Positions 46,570 to 54,318 of a stretch of 64,000 bases of DNA are shown here, one piece after another. The first letter of the stretch is position 1. Every line of letters starts with the position of its first letter. The stretch comes from Polaribacter sp. L3A8 (GTDB taxonomy: Bacteria; Bacteroidota; Bacteroidia; Flavobacteriales; Flavobacteriaceae). Location of the stretch: assembly GCF_009796785.1 (NCBI RefSeq), contig NZ_CP047026.1, forward strand, positions 4,160,108-4,224,107. The letters are read 5' to 3'. The translations under genes were made by a program, and so were the position numbers. Below the pieces are notes generated by a model. That model saw nothing but the letters and a program-made list of their open reading frames with translations. It searched no databases and had not been told where the DNA came from.

Positions 46570-47430
46570 ATGAAAAAAATTATAGGAACCATTTTTGTAT
46601 TGCTAATCAGTTTGCAACTTCCTGCCCAAGATTTACTAGATATTTTAAACAAGGAAAGCCAAGAAACAGATAATATTGTAACAGCAACCTTTAAAGGTAC
46701 AAGAATCTTAAACGGACATTCTATAGAAAATAGAAAAGACAAAGAGTTAGAGTTTATTATATCTCATAGATTTGGACGCGTAAATTTAGGTTTTGATGAA
46801 CTTTTTGGTTTAGATCAATCCAATATTCGTTTTGCATTAGAATATGGTTTAAATGATGATTTAACAGTTGGCCTTGGTAGAAGTAGTTTTGAAAAAACTT
46901 ATGATGGTTTTTTTAAATACAGTTTATTAAAACAAAAAAAAGGTAAAAATTCTTTTCCTTTTGCAATTTCACTTTTTGGAAGTATAGCTGTAAAAACATT
47001 AAAAGATTATGACCCTGCAAATAAAAGAACTTTTACAGAAAGTTTGTTTTATGTTGGGCAGGTTTTAATAGCTAAAAAAGTAAGTTCTTCTTTTTCATTT
47101 CAGGTAACACCTACTTATGTACATAGAAATTCTGTAAAAATAAATGAAGATCCTCATGATATTTTTGCTGTAGGTTTAGGAACAAGAATAAAATTAAGTA
47201 AAAGGGTTTCTTTTAATAGTGAGTATTATTTAGCTTTAGATGAATCTAAATCAATAAATGCAAGAAATTCATTAGCATTTGGTGTAGATATAGAAACTGG
47301 TGGACACGTATTTCAACTTATTTTATCGAATGCAATTACAATGATAGAAAAAAGTTTTATTACAGAAACAACGGGTAATTTCTTCGGAGGCGATATCCAT
47401 TTTGGATTTAATATCTCTAGAACTTTTTAA
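46570..47430 (+). CDS. DUF5777-family outer-membrane beta-barrel protein (plus cassette)
   Basis: The 286-residue product has a signal peptide (to about residue 19, LQLPAQ) and barrel-type strands; VTATFKGTRILNGHSIENRK, FALEYGLNDDLTVGLGRSSF and DGFFKYSLLKQKK correspond to segments of the copy at 41958. It is the last gene of the plus cassette and is followed by a hairpin terminator. An outer-membrane channel or receptor role is inferred from the barrel pattern only. Confidence 0.76.
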   Translation: MKKIIGTIFVLLISLQLPAQDLLDILNKESQETDNIVTATFKGTRILNGHSIENRKDKELEFIISHRFGRVNLGFDELFGLDQSNIRFALEYGLNDDLTVGLGRSSFEKTYDGFFKYSLLKQKKGKNSFPFAISLFGSIAVKTLKDYDPANKRTFTESLFYVGQVLIAKKVSSSFSFQVTPTYVHRNSVKINEDPHDIFAVGLGTRIKLSKRVSFNSEYYLALDESKSINARNSLAFGVDIETGGHVFQLILSNAITMIEKSFITETTGNFFGGDIHFGFNISRTF

Positions 47431-47460
47431 ATTACTGTTATTCTTGGTAATGTGCAATAT

Positions 47461-47503
47461 GGAATATCAAAAGGTTATTTTGTTGATATTCCATTCGTTT
47501 TTT
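47461..47503 (+). terminator. Terminator of the plus cassette
   Basis: GGAATATCAA (47461-47470) pairs perfectly with TTGATATTCC (47483-47492) around a 12-base loop; a T run follows after five bases. Confidence 0.65.
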
Positions 47504-47527
47504 AGCTAAAAAAAGCTATTTTTAATA

Positions 47528-47728
47528 TTAAAAATTTTTAAATTTTTCTGTTTCAAAAAGATTAAACCCTCTTTCAAAAAGAATACTGTCTTTAGATTTA
47601 AATGTTTTATAGAGATCGGTATTGTTATCAGCTTGAGCGTTTAAAACAAAGTTATAGAATAACATTGCTATAAAAATAATCACTTTAATAACAAAAGAAT
47701 TTTTAAAAGGTTCTAAAAAAGAGTTCAT
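47528..47728 (-). pseudogene. Truncated exported NTF2-like (DUF4440-type) protein
   Basis: The 66-residue frame has a signal peptide (ending NFVLNAQ) and then DLYKTFKSKDSILFERGFNL, which looks like the first helix of flavobacterial NTF2-like exported proteins. It stops after FETEKFKNF, where the family normally goes on for about 100 residues. The 97 bases down to the convergent DUF5777 gene contain no continuation. I read it as a C-terminally truncated relic at the end of the head-GIN operon; a real short secreted protein is possible. Confidence 0.5.
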
Positions 47729-47760
47729 AATAATTGTTTAGTTTGGTTGATGAATTGATG

Positions 47761-48486
47761 TTATTTTTTTGAAATACTTCCGCCGGAAGATGCTTTTTTA
47801 TTGATTGATTTTGGGTTTCCTTTAAAATCAATATCTCCACCGCTATTTGCATGTGCTTCTAATTTTTCTGAAGCATAAATATTAATATCAGCACCACTTG
47901 TTACCTTAGCAATGGTGTTTTTACTTTCTAAATCATACGCATCTATAGCGCTTCCGCTTGTAGCGTTAGAGGCATGGTTTTTTGTGGTACCTGCAATGTT
48001 AATATCTGCGCCACTTGTAGCATTAGTTGCTACGCTAGTTGCATGTACAGTAATATTAATATCGGCACCACTAGTAGCAGAAATAGAAATGTCATCGGTA
48101 TTTATAACTCCTTTTCCACGAACATCACTTCCGCTTGTAGCTCTTAGAAGTGTTAGGTCTGTAACTGTAACATATACTTTTTTTGCTTTTGCTCTCCAGA
48201 TACCTTTTTCTGAATAGACTTTTAAAATGTCGTCTTCTATTTCAGTGATAATAATATCGTGCAAGTTTTCATCTGCCTCTACAACAACTTTGTTTTTTGT
48301 ACCTTGTGTTATGTACAAATCAATGCCTGTGCTTACCTGAATTCCTGTAAAGCTATTCGATGTTTTTCTTACTTCCGTTGTTACATTTCTGTTTCCGCTT
48401 ACTCTATTTAACATATCTACTGCGCAAGAAGTAAAAACAGTTGCTATAAATAGGATTGCGATAATTTTTGTTACTGATTTTTTCAT
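47761..48486 (-). CDS. Head-GIN domain (DUF2807) lipoprotein
   Basis: The 241-residue product has a lipoprotein signal (FTSCAVD, Cys about 21) and a DUF2807 head-GIN domain, a right-handed beta-helix in which the turns SATSGADI, NATSGADINI and KVTSGADINIYA repeat at about 17- to 20-residue spacing. Such proteins are exposed on the cell envelope of Bacteroidota; their function is unclear. It lies 93 bp behind the PspC gene and probably belongs to the same PadR-controlled operon. Confidence 0.85.
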   Translation of the reverse strand: MKKSVTKIIAILFIATVFTSCAVDMLNRVSGNRNVTTEVRKTSNSFTGIQVSTGIDLYITQGTKNKVVVEADENLHDIIITEIEDDILKVYSEKGIWRAKAKKVYVTVTDLTLLRATSGSDVRGKGVINTDDISISATSGADINITVHATSVATNATSGADINIAGTTKNHASNATSGSAIDAYDLESKNTIAKVTSGADINIYASEKLEAHANSGGDIDFKGNPKSINKKASSGGSISKK

Positions 48487-48579
48487 GAGTTTAGTTTGAT
48501 TAGATTGTAAATGTCTCTTAATAGACGCTTAAAATCAAAGTTTGGTTACTCAGTTGTCAATTTTTATGGGTGAATTGTA

Positions 48580-50235
48580 TTAAATTGTCTTTTCATTACC
48601 AGTACAATCTGTACATTTTAAGGTTGTATCTGTCATTATAAAATGATGATTCGCCATGTCTTTATCATAAATATCACCTTCATTATCTACATCATTTAAA
48701 AAGTTTTTAACAGAATGATCAAAATATACAGTGTTGTCTTCAGGTATATAAATAGTAACATTTATCTCTTCGTCTTTCCACATATTTTTAAAGTTAGACA
48801 AGTAATAAGCATCTAAAACGATGGTGTTATCTACAATTTCGAATTTATATTCAAGCTTTTCAGCATTCTTATTTGCGCTACTTCTTGTTTTTCCAGCAGA
48901 TTCTTTTTGTACAATAACATATGCTTCATCAGAATTACTTCGTTTTACATTTACATTTACATCATTAGAATATGCTTTAGGCGTTCCGTCTATATCAACC
49001 TCATATTTACGAGAACTTCTTCTTAAATTATGGATATAATAAATTTCATCATCATTAATCATTTTTAAAGTGATGGTATCCTTTTCGATGATATTTAAAG
49101 AAGTTTTCTTTACAAACTGTCCGTCATTTACGTGAGACGTTCCGTATTCTATTCCTGTAAAAATCATGGTTAATAAAGCAATCACCCAAATACCTAATAA
49201 TGTTAGTGATGTTGGTTTACTAATCTTTTTAATACTGCTAGATAAAATGCGTAACCCTAAAACAAATAAGATTAAAAACGGAATACCTATTAATAAAAAG
49301 CTAGCTAATGTTAATGCCCATTTAGGTAAAACAGCATCATAGAAAAACGGCGGATATTGTAAAAACTCACCATTTACATTTAAAAACTCTAAACTTCCCA
49401 CAGAAAACCCACCAATAATTAGTGATAAAATAACTGCACCAGCAATAAATACCAGTAGCACTCCAATAAATTTACCAATCACTTTAAAGAATACAAGAAT
49501 AATCTTGCCTATGGTGTTGATAAAATCTTGTAATCCGTTATTTTTTACTGGCTTTCCCGAAAAAGTCTGATTCATTTTTTCTGAAAACTCATTGGCGCCA
49601 TCTTTAAATTTCTCTGATGCTTTGTTGGCAAATTCAGATACATTTTCTGAAACATTATTAAACTCTTCACGAATTTTTTTTTCGATATTATCGATGTTTA
49701 CAGGTTCACCTTCCATCTGCAATTTTTCTGCAGTGGTTTTTGCTTCTGGTAATAGTATCCAAAGGATAATATATAAGATTACACCAAAACCAGCTCCAAA
49801 GAATAAAGCTAATAACCCAAGACGAACCCATATTGTATCAATATCAAAATAATGTGCAATACCAGCTGCAACTCCACCTAAAAATTTATCATCACCATCT
49901 CTAAAAAGCTTTTTTCCGGCAGTATTGTTTCTTTTATAAGAATAACTAGCATCGTTATATTCTTCTTCTGCACCAGCGTAATCTTCTGGTTGTCCCATAA
50001 TTTTAATGATATCTTCTATATCACCTTCATTAATTACCTGTCTAGCGTCTGTTATTTTTTCTGTTAACAATTCACTAATACGCGCTTCTATATCTGCAAT
50101 GATTTCGTTTTTTCCTTGCGGATCATCGCTTAACGATCTAGAAATAGATTCTAGATATCTTTTTAATTTCTGATAGGCAATTTCATCTATGTGGAAGAAA
50201 AATCCGCCTAAATTTATGTTGATCGTCTTATTCAT
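48580..50235 (-). CDS. PspC-domain membrane protein
   Basis: The 551-residue product has a cytosolic N-terminus (about 1-105), a PspC domain (about 108-168: DKFLGGVAAGIAHYFDIDTI, then GVILYIILWILLPEA), a coiled-coil stretch, further membrane helices (about 235-360) and a beta-rich extracytoplasmic C-terminus. PspC domains take part in envelope stress responses. The start overlaps the PadR gene by eight bases. I infer a membrane-stress role with local control by PadR. Confidence 0.86.
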   Translation of the reverse strand: MNKTININLGGFFFHIDEIAYQKLKRYLESISRSLSDDPQGKNEIIADIEARISELLTEKITDARQVINEGDIEDIIKIMGQPEDYAGAEEEYNDASYSYKRNNTAGKKLFRDGDDKFLGGVAAGIAHYFDIDTIWVRLGLLALFFGAGFGVILYIILWILLPEAKTTAEKLQMEGEPVNIDNIEKKIREEFNNVSENVSEFANKASEKFKDGANEFSEKMNQTFSGKPVKNNGLQDFINTIGKIILVFFKVIGKFIGVLLVFIAGAVILSLIIGGFSVGSLEFLNVNGEFLQYPPFFYDAVLPKWALTLASFLLIGIPFLILFVLGLRILSSSIKKISKPTSLTLLGIWVIALLTMIFTGIEYGTSHVNDGQFVKKTSLNIIEKDTITLKMINDDEIYYIHNLRRSSRKYEVDIDGTPKAYSNDVNVNVKRSNSDEAYVIVQKESAGKTRSSANKNAEKLEYKFEIVDNTIVLDAYYLSNFKNMWKDEEINVTIYIPEDNTVYFDHSVKNFLNDVDNEGDIYDKDMANHHFIMTDTTLKCTDCTGNEKTI

Positions 50236-50572
50236 TTGTCGTTGGTTTTTTGCTGATTACTTGGTTTACTGCACTTACTAAATTACTCCATGTTTTGTCT
50301 AATTCTTTTATAAACATGCCGCCGTTTTCTGTTAAAACGTAATACTTTCTTGGTGGTCCAGAGGTTGATTCTTCCCATCTGTAGGTTAACAAACCTGCGT
50401 TTTTTAAGCGGGTTAATAACGGATATATGGTTCCTTCAACCACAATCATTTCTGCACCTTTTAGCGTTTTAAGAATTTCAGAAGTATAGGCATCACCATT
50501 TTTTAGAATGGATAAAATGCAATACTCTAAAACACCTTTTCGCATTTGTGCTTTTGTGTTTTCTATCTTCAT
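50228..50572 (-). CDS. PadR-family transcriptional regulator
   Basis: The 114-residue product is a PadR winged helix-turn-helix protein with KGVLEYCILSILKNGDAYTS, VVEGTIYPLLTRLKNAGLL and the wing motif SGPPRKYYVLTENG. It belongs to the short subfamily with one C-terminal dimer helix. It lies between the DUF4870 and PspC genes and probably represses this operon. Confidence 0.93.
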   Translation of the reverse strand: MKIENTKAQMRKGVLEYCILSILKNGDAYTSEILKTLKGAEMIVVEGTIYPLLTRLKNAGLLTYRWEESTSGPPRKYYVLTENGGMFIKELDKTWSNLVSAVNQVISKKPTTNE

Positions 50573-50592
50573 TTATTGTGGTTTTTAAATGA

Positions 50593-51027
50593 TTATTTTA
50601 TAAATTTTATAGTGAAAGGATACTTATAATTTTCTCCTTCTTTTGCTTTTAATGCTGCAATAATGATCAAAGCAATTTTAATAACTCCTACAATTCCTGC
50701 CAAAGAAGCAAACCCCATAAATCCAAAAAAACTGTGTGAGTCGAAATTGATACTTACTTGATTAAAGTTGTTAAAATTATCGAAGTTTCTAAAAATAGAA
50801 CCAATAAAAAGAGGAATAAAAGACAAGGTTAATATAAAAATGTATAAAGAATAACTGATATTAAAATTAATTGCTTCTTTACCTTGTTCGTCTAAAAAGT
50901 TACTTCTGTCTTTTAATGTTTGCCATGCAATTAAAGGAGTAACTATATTACCAAATGGAAATATAAATCCTGCAAATGCAGAAATATGAATTAAAAAGGC
51001 ATTGGTGTTTTCTTTATTTTGTTTCAT
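50593..51027 (-). CDS. DUF4870 small membrane protein
   Basis: I take the ATG at 51027, since the -7 promoter box at 51065-51058 leaves no room for the longer frame. The 144-residue product has three to four membrane helices and the DUF4870 features HISAFAGFIFPFGNIVTPLI and WQTLKDRSNFLDEQGKEAIN. Function is unknown. It is first in the operon with padR, 20 bp apart. Confidence 0.82.
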   Translation of the reverse strand: MKQNKENTNAFLIHISAFAGFIFPFGNIVTPLIAWQTLKDRSNFLDEQGKEAINFNISYSLYIFILTLSFIPLFIGSIFRNFDNFNNFNQVSINFDSHSFFGFMGFASLAGIVGVIKIALIIIAALKAKEGENYKYPFTIKFIK

Positions 51028-51057
51028 AATTTCTAAACTGTATAATACTTTCTTATG

Positions 51058-51089
51058 CAAATATATATCTTTAAAAAGGTATTATGCAA
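51058..51089 (-). promoter_or_regulatory. Promoter of the DUF4870-PadR-PspC operon
   Basis: On minus, TTG (51089-51087), a 21-bp spacer and TATATTTG (51065-51058) match the consensus. The leader to the ATG at 51027 is about 25 bases. Confidence 0.7.
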
Positions 51090-51249
51090 TGCATAGTACT
51101 ATAATTAACATTTCTTTAACGTTTTAATTTGTTAAATAAAATCATTAAAAAAGGCTTGTATGTCCTGTTTTTATTGAGTTTTTGTTTCATTTATTTTAAC
51201 TACCTTGTCAAGGTCAAAATATATTGACAAAATTTATTAAATCAAAAAA

Positions 51250-51705
51250 ATGAAATTTACACCAAGGAAAGTCAACTTTTTTAACCTTGTAAAATTACCT
51301 TTAGCATATTTAGGCGGCGTAAGAGTACGCACAATTACAGATATAGAAGTGGTGGTTTCTATAAAACATAGGTGGATGAATCAAAATCCGTTTAAAAGTA
51401 TGTTTTGGGCTGCGCAAGGTATGGCGGCAGAAATGCCAACTGGAGTTTTGGTGATGAAGGCAATAGATGATTCTAAGCAGAAAGTATCGATGCTTGTAAC
51501 AAAGCAAGAAGCTGAGTTCTTTAAAAAAGCAACGGGAAAAATCTTGTTTTCTTGCAAAGGCGGAAATGAGATTAGAGAGGCAATTCAAAAATCTATAGCC
51601 ACAGGAGAAGGACAAGTAATTGTTTTAACATCCGAAGGGAAAAATAAAGAAGGTGTTATTGTTTCTCGTTTTCAATTCCATTGGAGTTTGCGCGTAAAGA
51701 AATAA
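51250..51705 (+). CDS. DUF4442 hotdog-fold protein
   Basis: The 151-residue product has the DUF4442 pattern: an N-terminal helix with NLVKLPLAYLGGVRV, the central hotdog helix region NPFKSMFWAAQGMAAEMPTG and beta strands to the end. The family is related to PaaI/YiiD thioesterases, but catalytic residues are not certain by eye. It stands alone, divergent from the DUF4870 operon. An 11-bp palindrome, CCTTGTCAAGG, lies in the upstream region. Confidence 0.82.
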   Translation: MKFTPRKVNFFNLVKLPLAYLGGVRVRTITDIEVVVSIKHRWMNQNPFKSMFWAAQGMAAEMPTGVLVMKAIDDSKQKVSMLVTKQEAEFFKKATGKILFSCKGGNEIREAIQKSIATGEGQVIVLTSEGKNKEGVIVSRFQFHWSLRVKK

Positions 51706-51706
51706 A

Positions 51707-51853
51707 TTAGTCCTTCTTTTTGTATAACTCAGGTCTTTCTTCGTTATAATCGCAATCTTGAAAAATACCACAAGATACACTTGTACGTGCTAACGGTTTT
51801 GATGTTTCAAATTTATTATAGAAAGCTTCTATTTCTGGAGATAAATATTTCAT
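51707..51853 (-). CDS. Small hypothetical protein (48 aa) with its own promoter
   Basis: A short minus-strand frame, ATG at 51853 and TAA at 51707, begins MKYLSPEIEAFYNKF and has two cysteines (SCGIFQDCDYNEE). It is acidic in the middle, has a basic end and no signal peptide. It fits exactly between the DUF4442 stop codon and a promoter-like sequence, which argues that it is a real gene; I do not recognise the family. Confidence 0.55.
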   Translation of the reverse strand: MKYLSPEIEAFYNKFETSKPLARTSVSCGIFQDCDYNEERPELYKKKD

Positions 51854-51901
51854 AATTTCTTTTTTTATAATTTATAAATTAGGTTTTTTCTAACTACATA
51901 T

Positions 51902-51935
51902 CAAAAGTAATATTTTTGTTAGCGGAGTAAAACAA
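51902..51935 (-). promoter_or_regulatory. Candidate promoter of the 48-residue gene
   Basis: On minus, TACTTTTG (51909-51902) is an exact -7 box, with a TTG (51935-51933) 23 bp upstream, at the long end of the allowed spacing. Confidence 0.45.
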
Positions 51936-52061
51936 CAAGAAGTTAATTTTGTGTTATATGTAAAGTTCTCAAATTAACTTTATAATAATGCAGAAGAGAA
52001 ATTGTAATCCTAGAAAAAGTTTACATCATTTTAATCAGTTCTACATTTTTACTTTTTTTAA

Positions 52062-52218
52062 TCGTAGGGCGATAGCCAAGGGCTTAATTCCCCGAGGCTT
52101 GCCTCGAAATGAAAAAACATGTTTTGGAAGCATACATCGTACCCTTGGGTCGAGGTTGTTGATTTCTAAAATGTCAGTTCGTGTGATTTTTAAGATACGA
52201 AAAATTATATTGAGAACA
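52062..52218. repeat. Cluster of palindromic dispersed-repeat-like sequence
   Basis: The 547-bp gap from 51854 to 52400 has no supported gene. It holds a perfect hairpin, CGAGGC-TT-GCCTCG (52093-52106), outer arms CCAAGGG (52076-52082) and CCCTTGG (52142-52148), and a second unit from GTTCG (52177) to GAGAAC (52217). Both look like flavobacterial intergenic repeats. GC content is locally higher than around it. From 52219 to 52400 I see nothing. Confidence 0.5.
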
Positions 52219-52400
52219 ATTTAATAGCTTAAAATTCTTAATTTTCTATACAAATTTCACTCGTTTCAAGCATTAAATTTACTGAAATTGACAGGCTTTT
52301 ATTAAAATAGGAACAGTTAAATTTAAAAATTAATTATTTATTGATGTAACAAAAAGAGTCTAAAATCATCTTATAATATATAAACCTTAAAAACCAAGTT

Positions 52401-53237
52401 ATGTTTCAAGATAAAATACCACAAAATTCATCTAATAGAAATGCATACGAAATAGATTATAAAATCTTTGGCGAAGAAATGCAGTTTGTAGAAATTGAGT
52501 TAGATCCGCAAGAAGGTGTAGTTGCAGAAGCAGGAACTTTTATGATGATGGATGACAACATTAAAATGAATACTATTTTAGGTGATGGTTCTAATCAAGA
52601 AACAGGATTGTTAGGGAAGATATTTTCTGCAGGAAAAAGAATTTTAACCGGAGAAAGTTTATTTATGACTGTTTTTACAAACGATGGAGTTGGGAAAAAA
52701 CAAATTTCATTTGCATCTCCATATCCAGGGAAAATAATTCCGATTGATTTAACCGAGTTTGGTGGGAAATTTATTTGTCAGAAAGATGCTTTTTTGTGTG
52801 CCGCAAAAGGAGTTTCTATTGGTATCGAGTTTTCTAAAAAATTAGGAAGAGGTTTGTTTGGTGGCGAAGGTTTTATCATGCAAAAGATAGAAGGCGATGG
52901 TTTAGGTTTTATTCATGCTGGTGGAACGATGGCAAAAAAAGTATTGCAACCAGGAGAAGTTTTAAAAGTAGACACCGGTTGTATTGTTGGATTTACACAA
53001 GATGTACAGTATGATATTGAGTTTGTTGGTGGTATAAAAAACACCATTTTTGGTGGCGAAGGAATGTTTTTTGCTTCTTTACGCGGACCAGGAACGGTCT
53101 ATATACAATCTTTACCATTTAGTAGATTGGCAGGAAGAGTACTTTCTATGGCGCCAAGATCTGGAAACGGAAGTAGAGGAGAAGGCAGTGTTTTAGGCGG
53201 AATTGGAGACTTGTTAGATGGCGATAATCGTTTTTAG
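52401..53237 (+). CDS. AIM24/TIGR00266-family protein
   Basis: The 278-residue product is a member of the AIM24 family, built of glycine-rich beta repeats: VEIELDPQEGVVAEAGTFMM, GLGFIHAGGTMAKKVLQPGE and VDTGCIVGFTQDVQYDIEFV. There is no signal peptide. The biochemical function is not established. The end is Gly/Ser-rich (SGNGSRGEGSVLGGIGD). It is followed by the IS1595-type element, which lies in the gap and does not break the gene. Confidence 0.87.
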   Translation: MFQDKIPQNSSNRNAYEIDYKIFGEEMQFVEIELDPQEGVVAEAGTFMMMDDNIKMNTILGDGSNQETGLLGKIFSAGKRILTGESLFMTVFTNDGVGKKQISFASPYPGKIIPIDLTEFGGKFICQKDAFLCAAKGVSIGIEFSKKLGRGLFGGEGFIMQKIEGDGLGFIHAGGTMAKKVLQPGEVLKVDTGCIVGFTQDVQYDIEFVGGIKNTIFGGEGMFFASLRGPGTVYIQSLPFSRLAGRVLSMAPRSGNGSRGEGSVLGGIGDLLDGDNRF

Positions 53238-53294
53238 AAACAAACCTACTTTCTGGGGCTGAATCTATTTTTATTGATATTTTAAATAAGAATT

Positions 53295-54254
53295 TAGAGG
53301 TCAGTATTTAAATTCATATCTTTAAAAACAACAAATACAGTAATATTATGAATATATTTAAAGGACAAAACCTTCTAGAGTTTGCTGATCGGTTTAAAAC
53401 GGATGAAGATTGCAAGAAATACTTGGCAGATATTAAGTGGAAAGATGGATTTCAATGTGTTAAATGTGGTCATAAAAAGGCTCAAATAAGAAAAGATTTT
53501 TCACGGACATGTAATATTTGCTCTCATCAAGAATCATCTACATCAAACACACTTTTTCATAAAGTAAAGTTTGGTGTTAGAAAAGCTTTCTTTATTGTTT
53601 TTGAAATGAGTACGAGTACTAAAAGCCTTTCTGCTAGTTATGTTGCAGTTCGTTTTAGTGTAACAGAAAAGACTGCACGTTTATTTATGCTCAAAATTAG
53701 AGAAGCTATGGAAAGTAGTGGAAATAGTCCTATGACCGGTATTGTTCATGTGGATGAATTTGTTTTGGGTGGACGAGAAAAAGATAAAGTAGGAAGAAGT
53801 TATAATGCTAAGAAAAAGAAAGCTATAACTGCTGTTGAACTAACTCAAGATGGAAAAGTTAAAAGAATGTATGCCATGAGAATCGAAGATTTTTCAGCTA
53901 GTTCTTTGCAATATATTTTTGTGAATCATATCAGTCTAGAAGCTAAAGTGATAACCGACAAATGGAGAGGTTACAGACCTATTGCGAAAGCTTATAATAT
54001 TACTCAAATAGAAAGTAATGGAGGTATGAATTTTAAAGCACTTCATACAATGATTCATCAGGTGAAATCTTGGATAAGAACAACGTATTCTTGGGTAAGT
54101 GACTTTAATCTAAATAGATATTTTAATGAATTTTGTTTTAGAATTAATCGATCACAAAGTAAAGCAACAATATTCAATAACTTAATAACTAAAATGGTTG
54201 AAAAGGAGAAAGTAGAACATCACAAAATTATATGTAACTAACTACTGACCTCTA
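53295..54254 (+). mobile_element. Intact IS1595-family insertion sequence with 8-bp target duplication
   Basis: The element is 960 bp. Its ends are imperfect inverted repeats of about 25 bp beginning TAGAGGTCAGTA at both tips (21 of 25 positions match). It is flanked by identical 8-bp direct repeats, TAAGAATT, at 53287-53294 and 54255-54262. One complete transposase gene fills it. The intact ends, duplication and open gene suggest a fairly recent, possibly active insertion. Confidence 0.88.
53348..54241 (+). CDS. IS1595-family transposase
   Basis: The 297-residue product has an N-terminal zinc ribbon (CVKCGHKK and CNICSHQE, about residues 37-60) and an ISXO2-like DDE domain: first Asp in VHVDEFVLGG, second in VITDKWRGY and the acidic residue of NRYFNEFCFR. 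It catalyses cut-and-paste transposition of the element around it. Full length with no frameshift. Confidence 0.93.
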   Translation: MNIFKGQNLLEFADRFKTDEDCKKYLADIKWKDGFQCVKCGHKKAQIRKDFSRTCNICSHQESSTSNTLFHKVKFGVRKAFFIVFEMSTSTKSLSASYVAVRFSVTEKTARLFMLKIREAMESSGNSPMTGIVHVDEFVLGGREKDKVGRSYNAKKKKAITAVELTQDGKVKRMYAMRIEDFSASSLQYIFVNHISLEAKVITDKWRGYRPIAKAYNITQIESNGGMNFKALHTMIHQVKSWIRTTYSWVSDFNLNRYFNEFCFRINRSQSKATIFNNLITKMVEKEKVEHHKIICN

Positions 54255-54318
54255 TAAGAATTTAATATAGGAATACGTATATTTCATTTTTATTATAAAT
54301 AATCAAAAGATACCTTTT

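Noticed and set aside
51988..52224. A 78-codon open frame on plus
   Set aside because: It runs across palindromic repeat sequence and its translation has a repeat-derived, arginine-rich character with no family resemblance. I treat it as chance.
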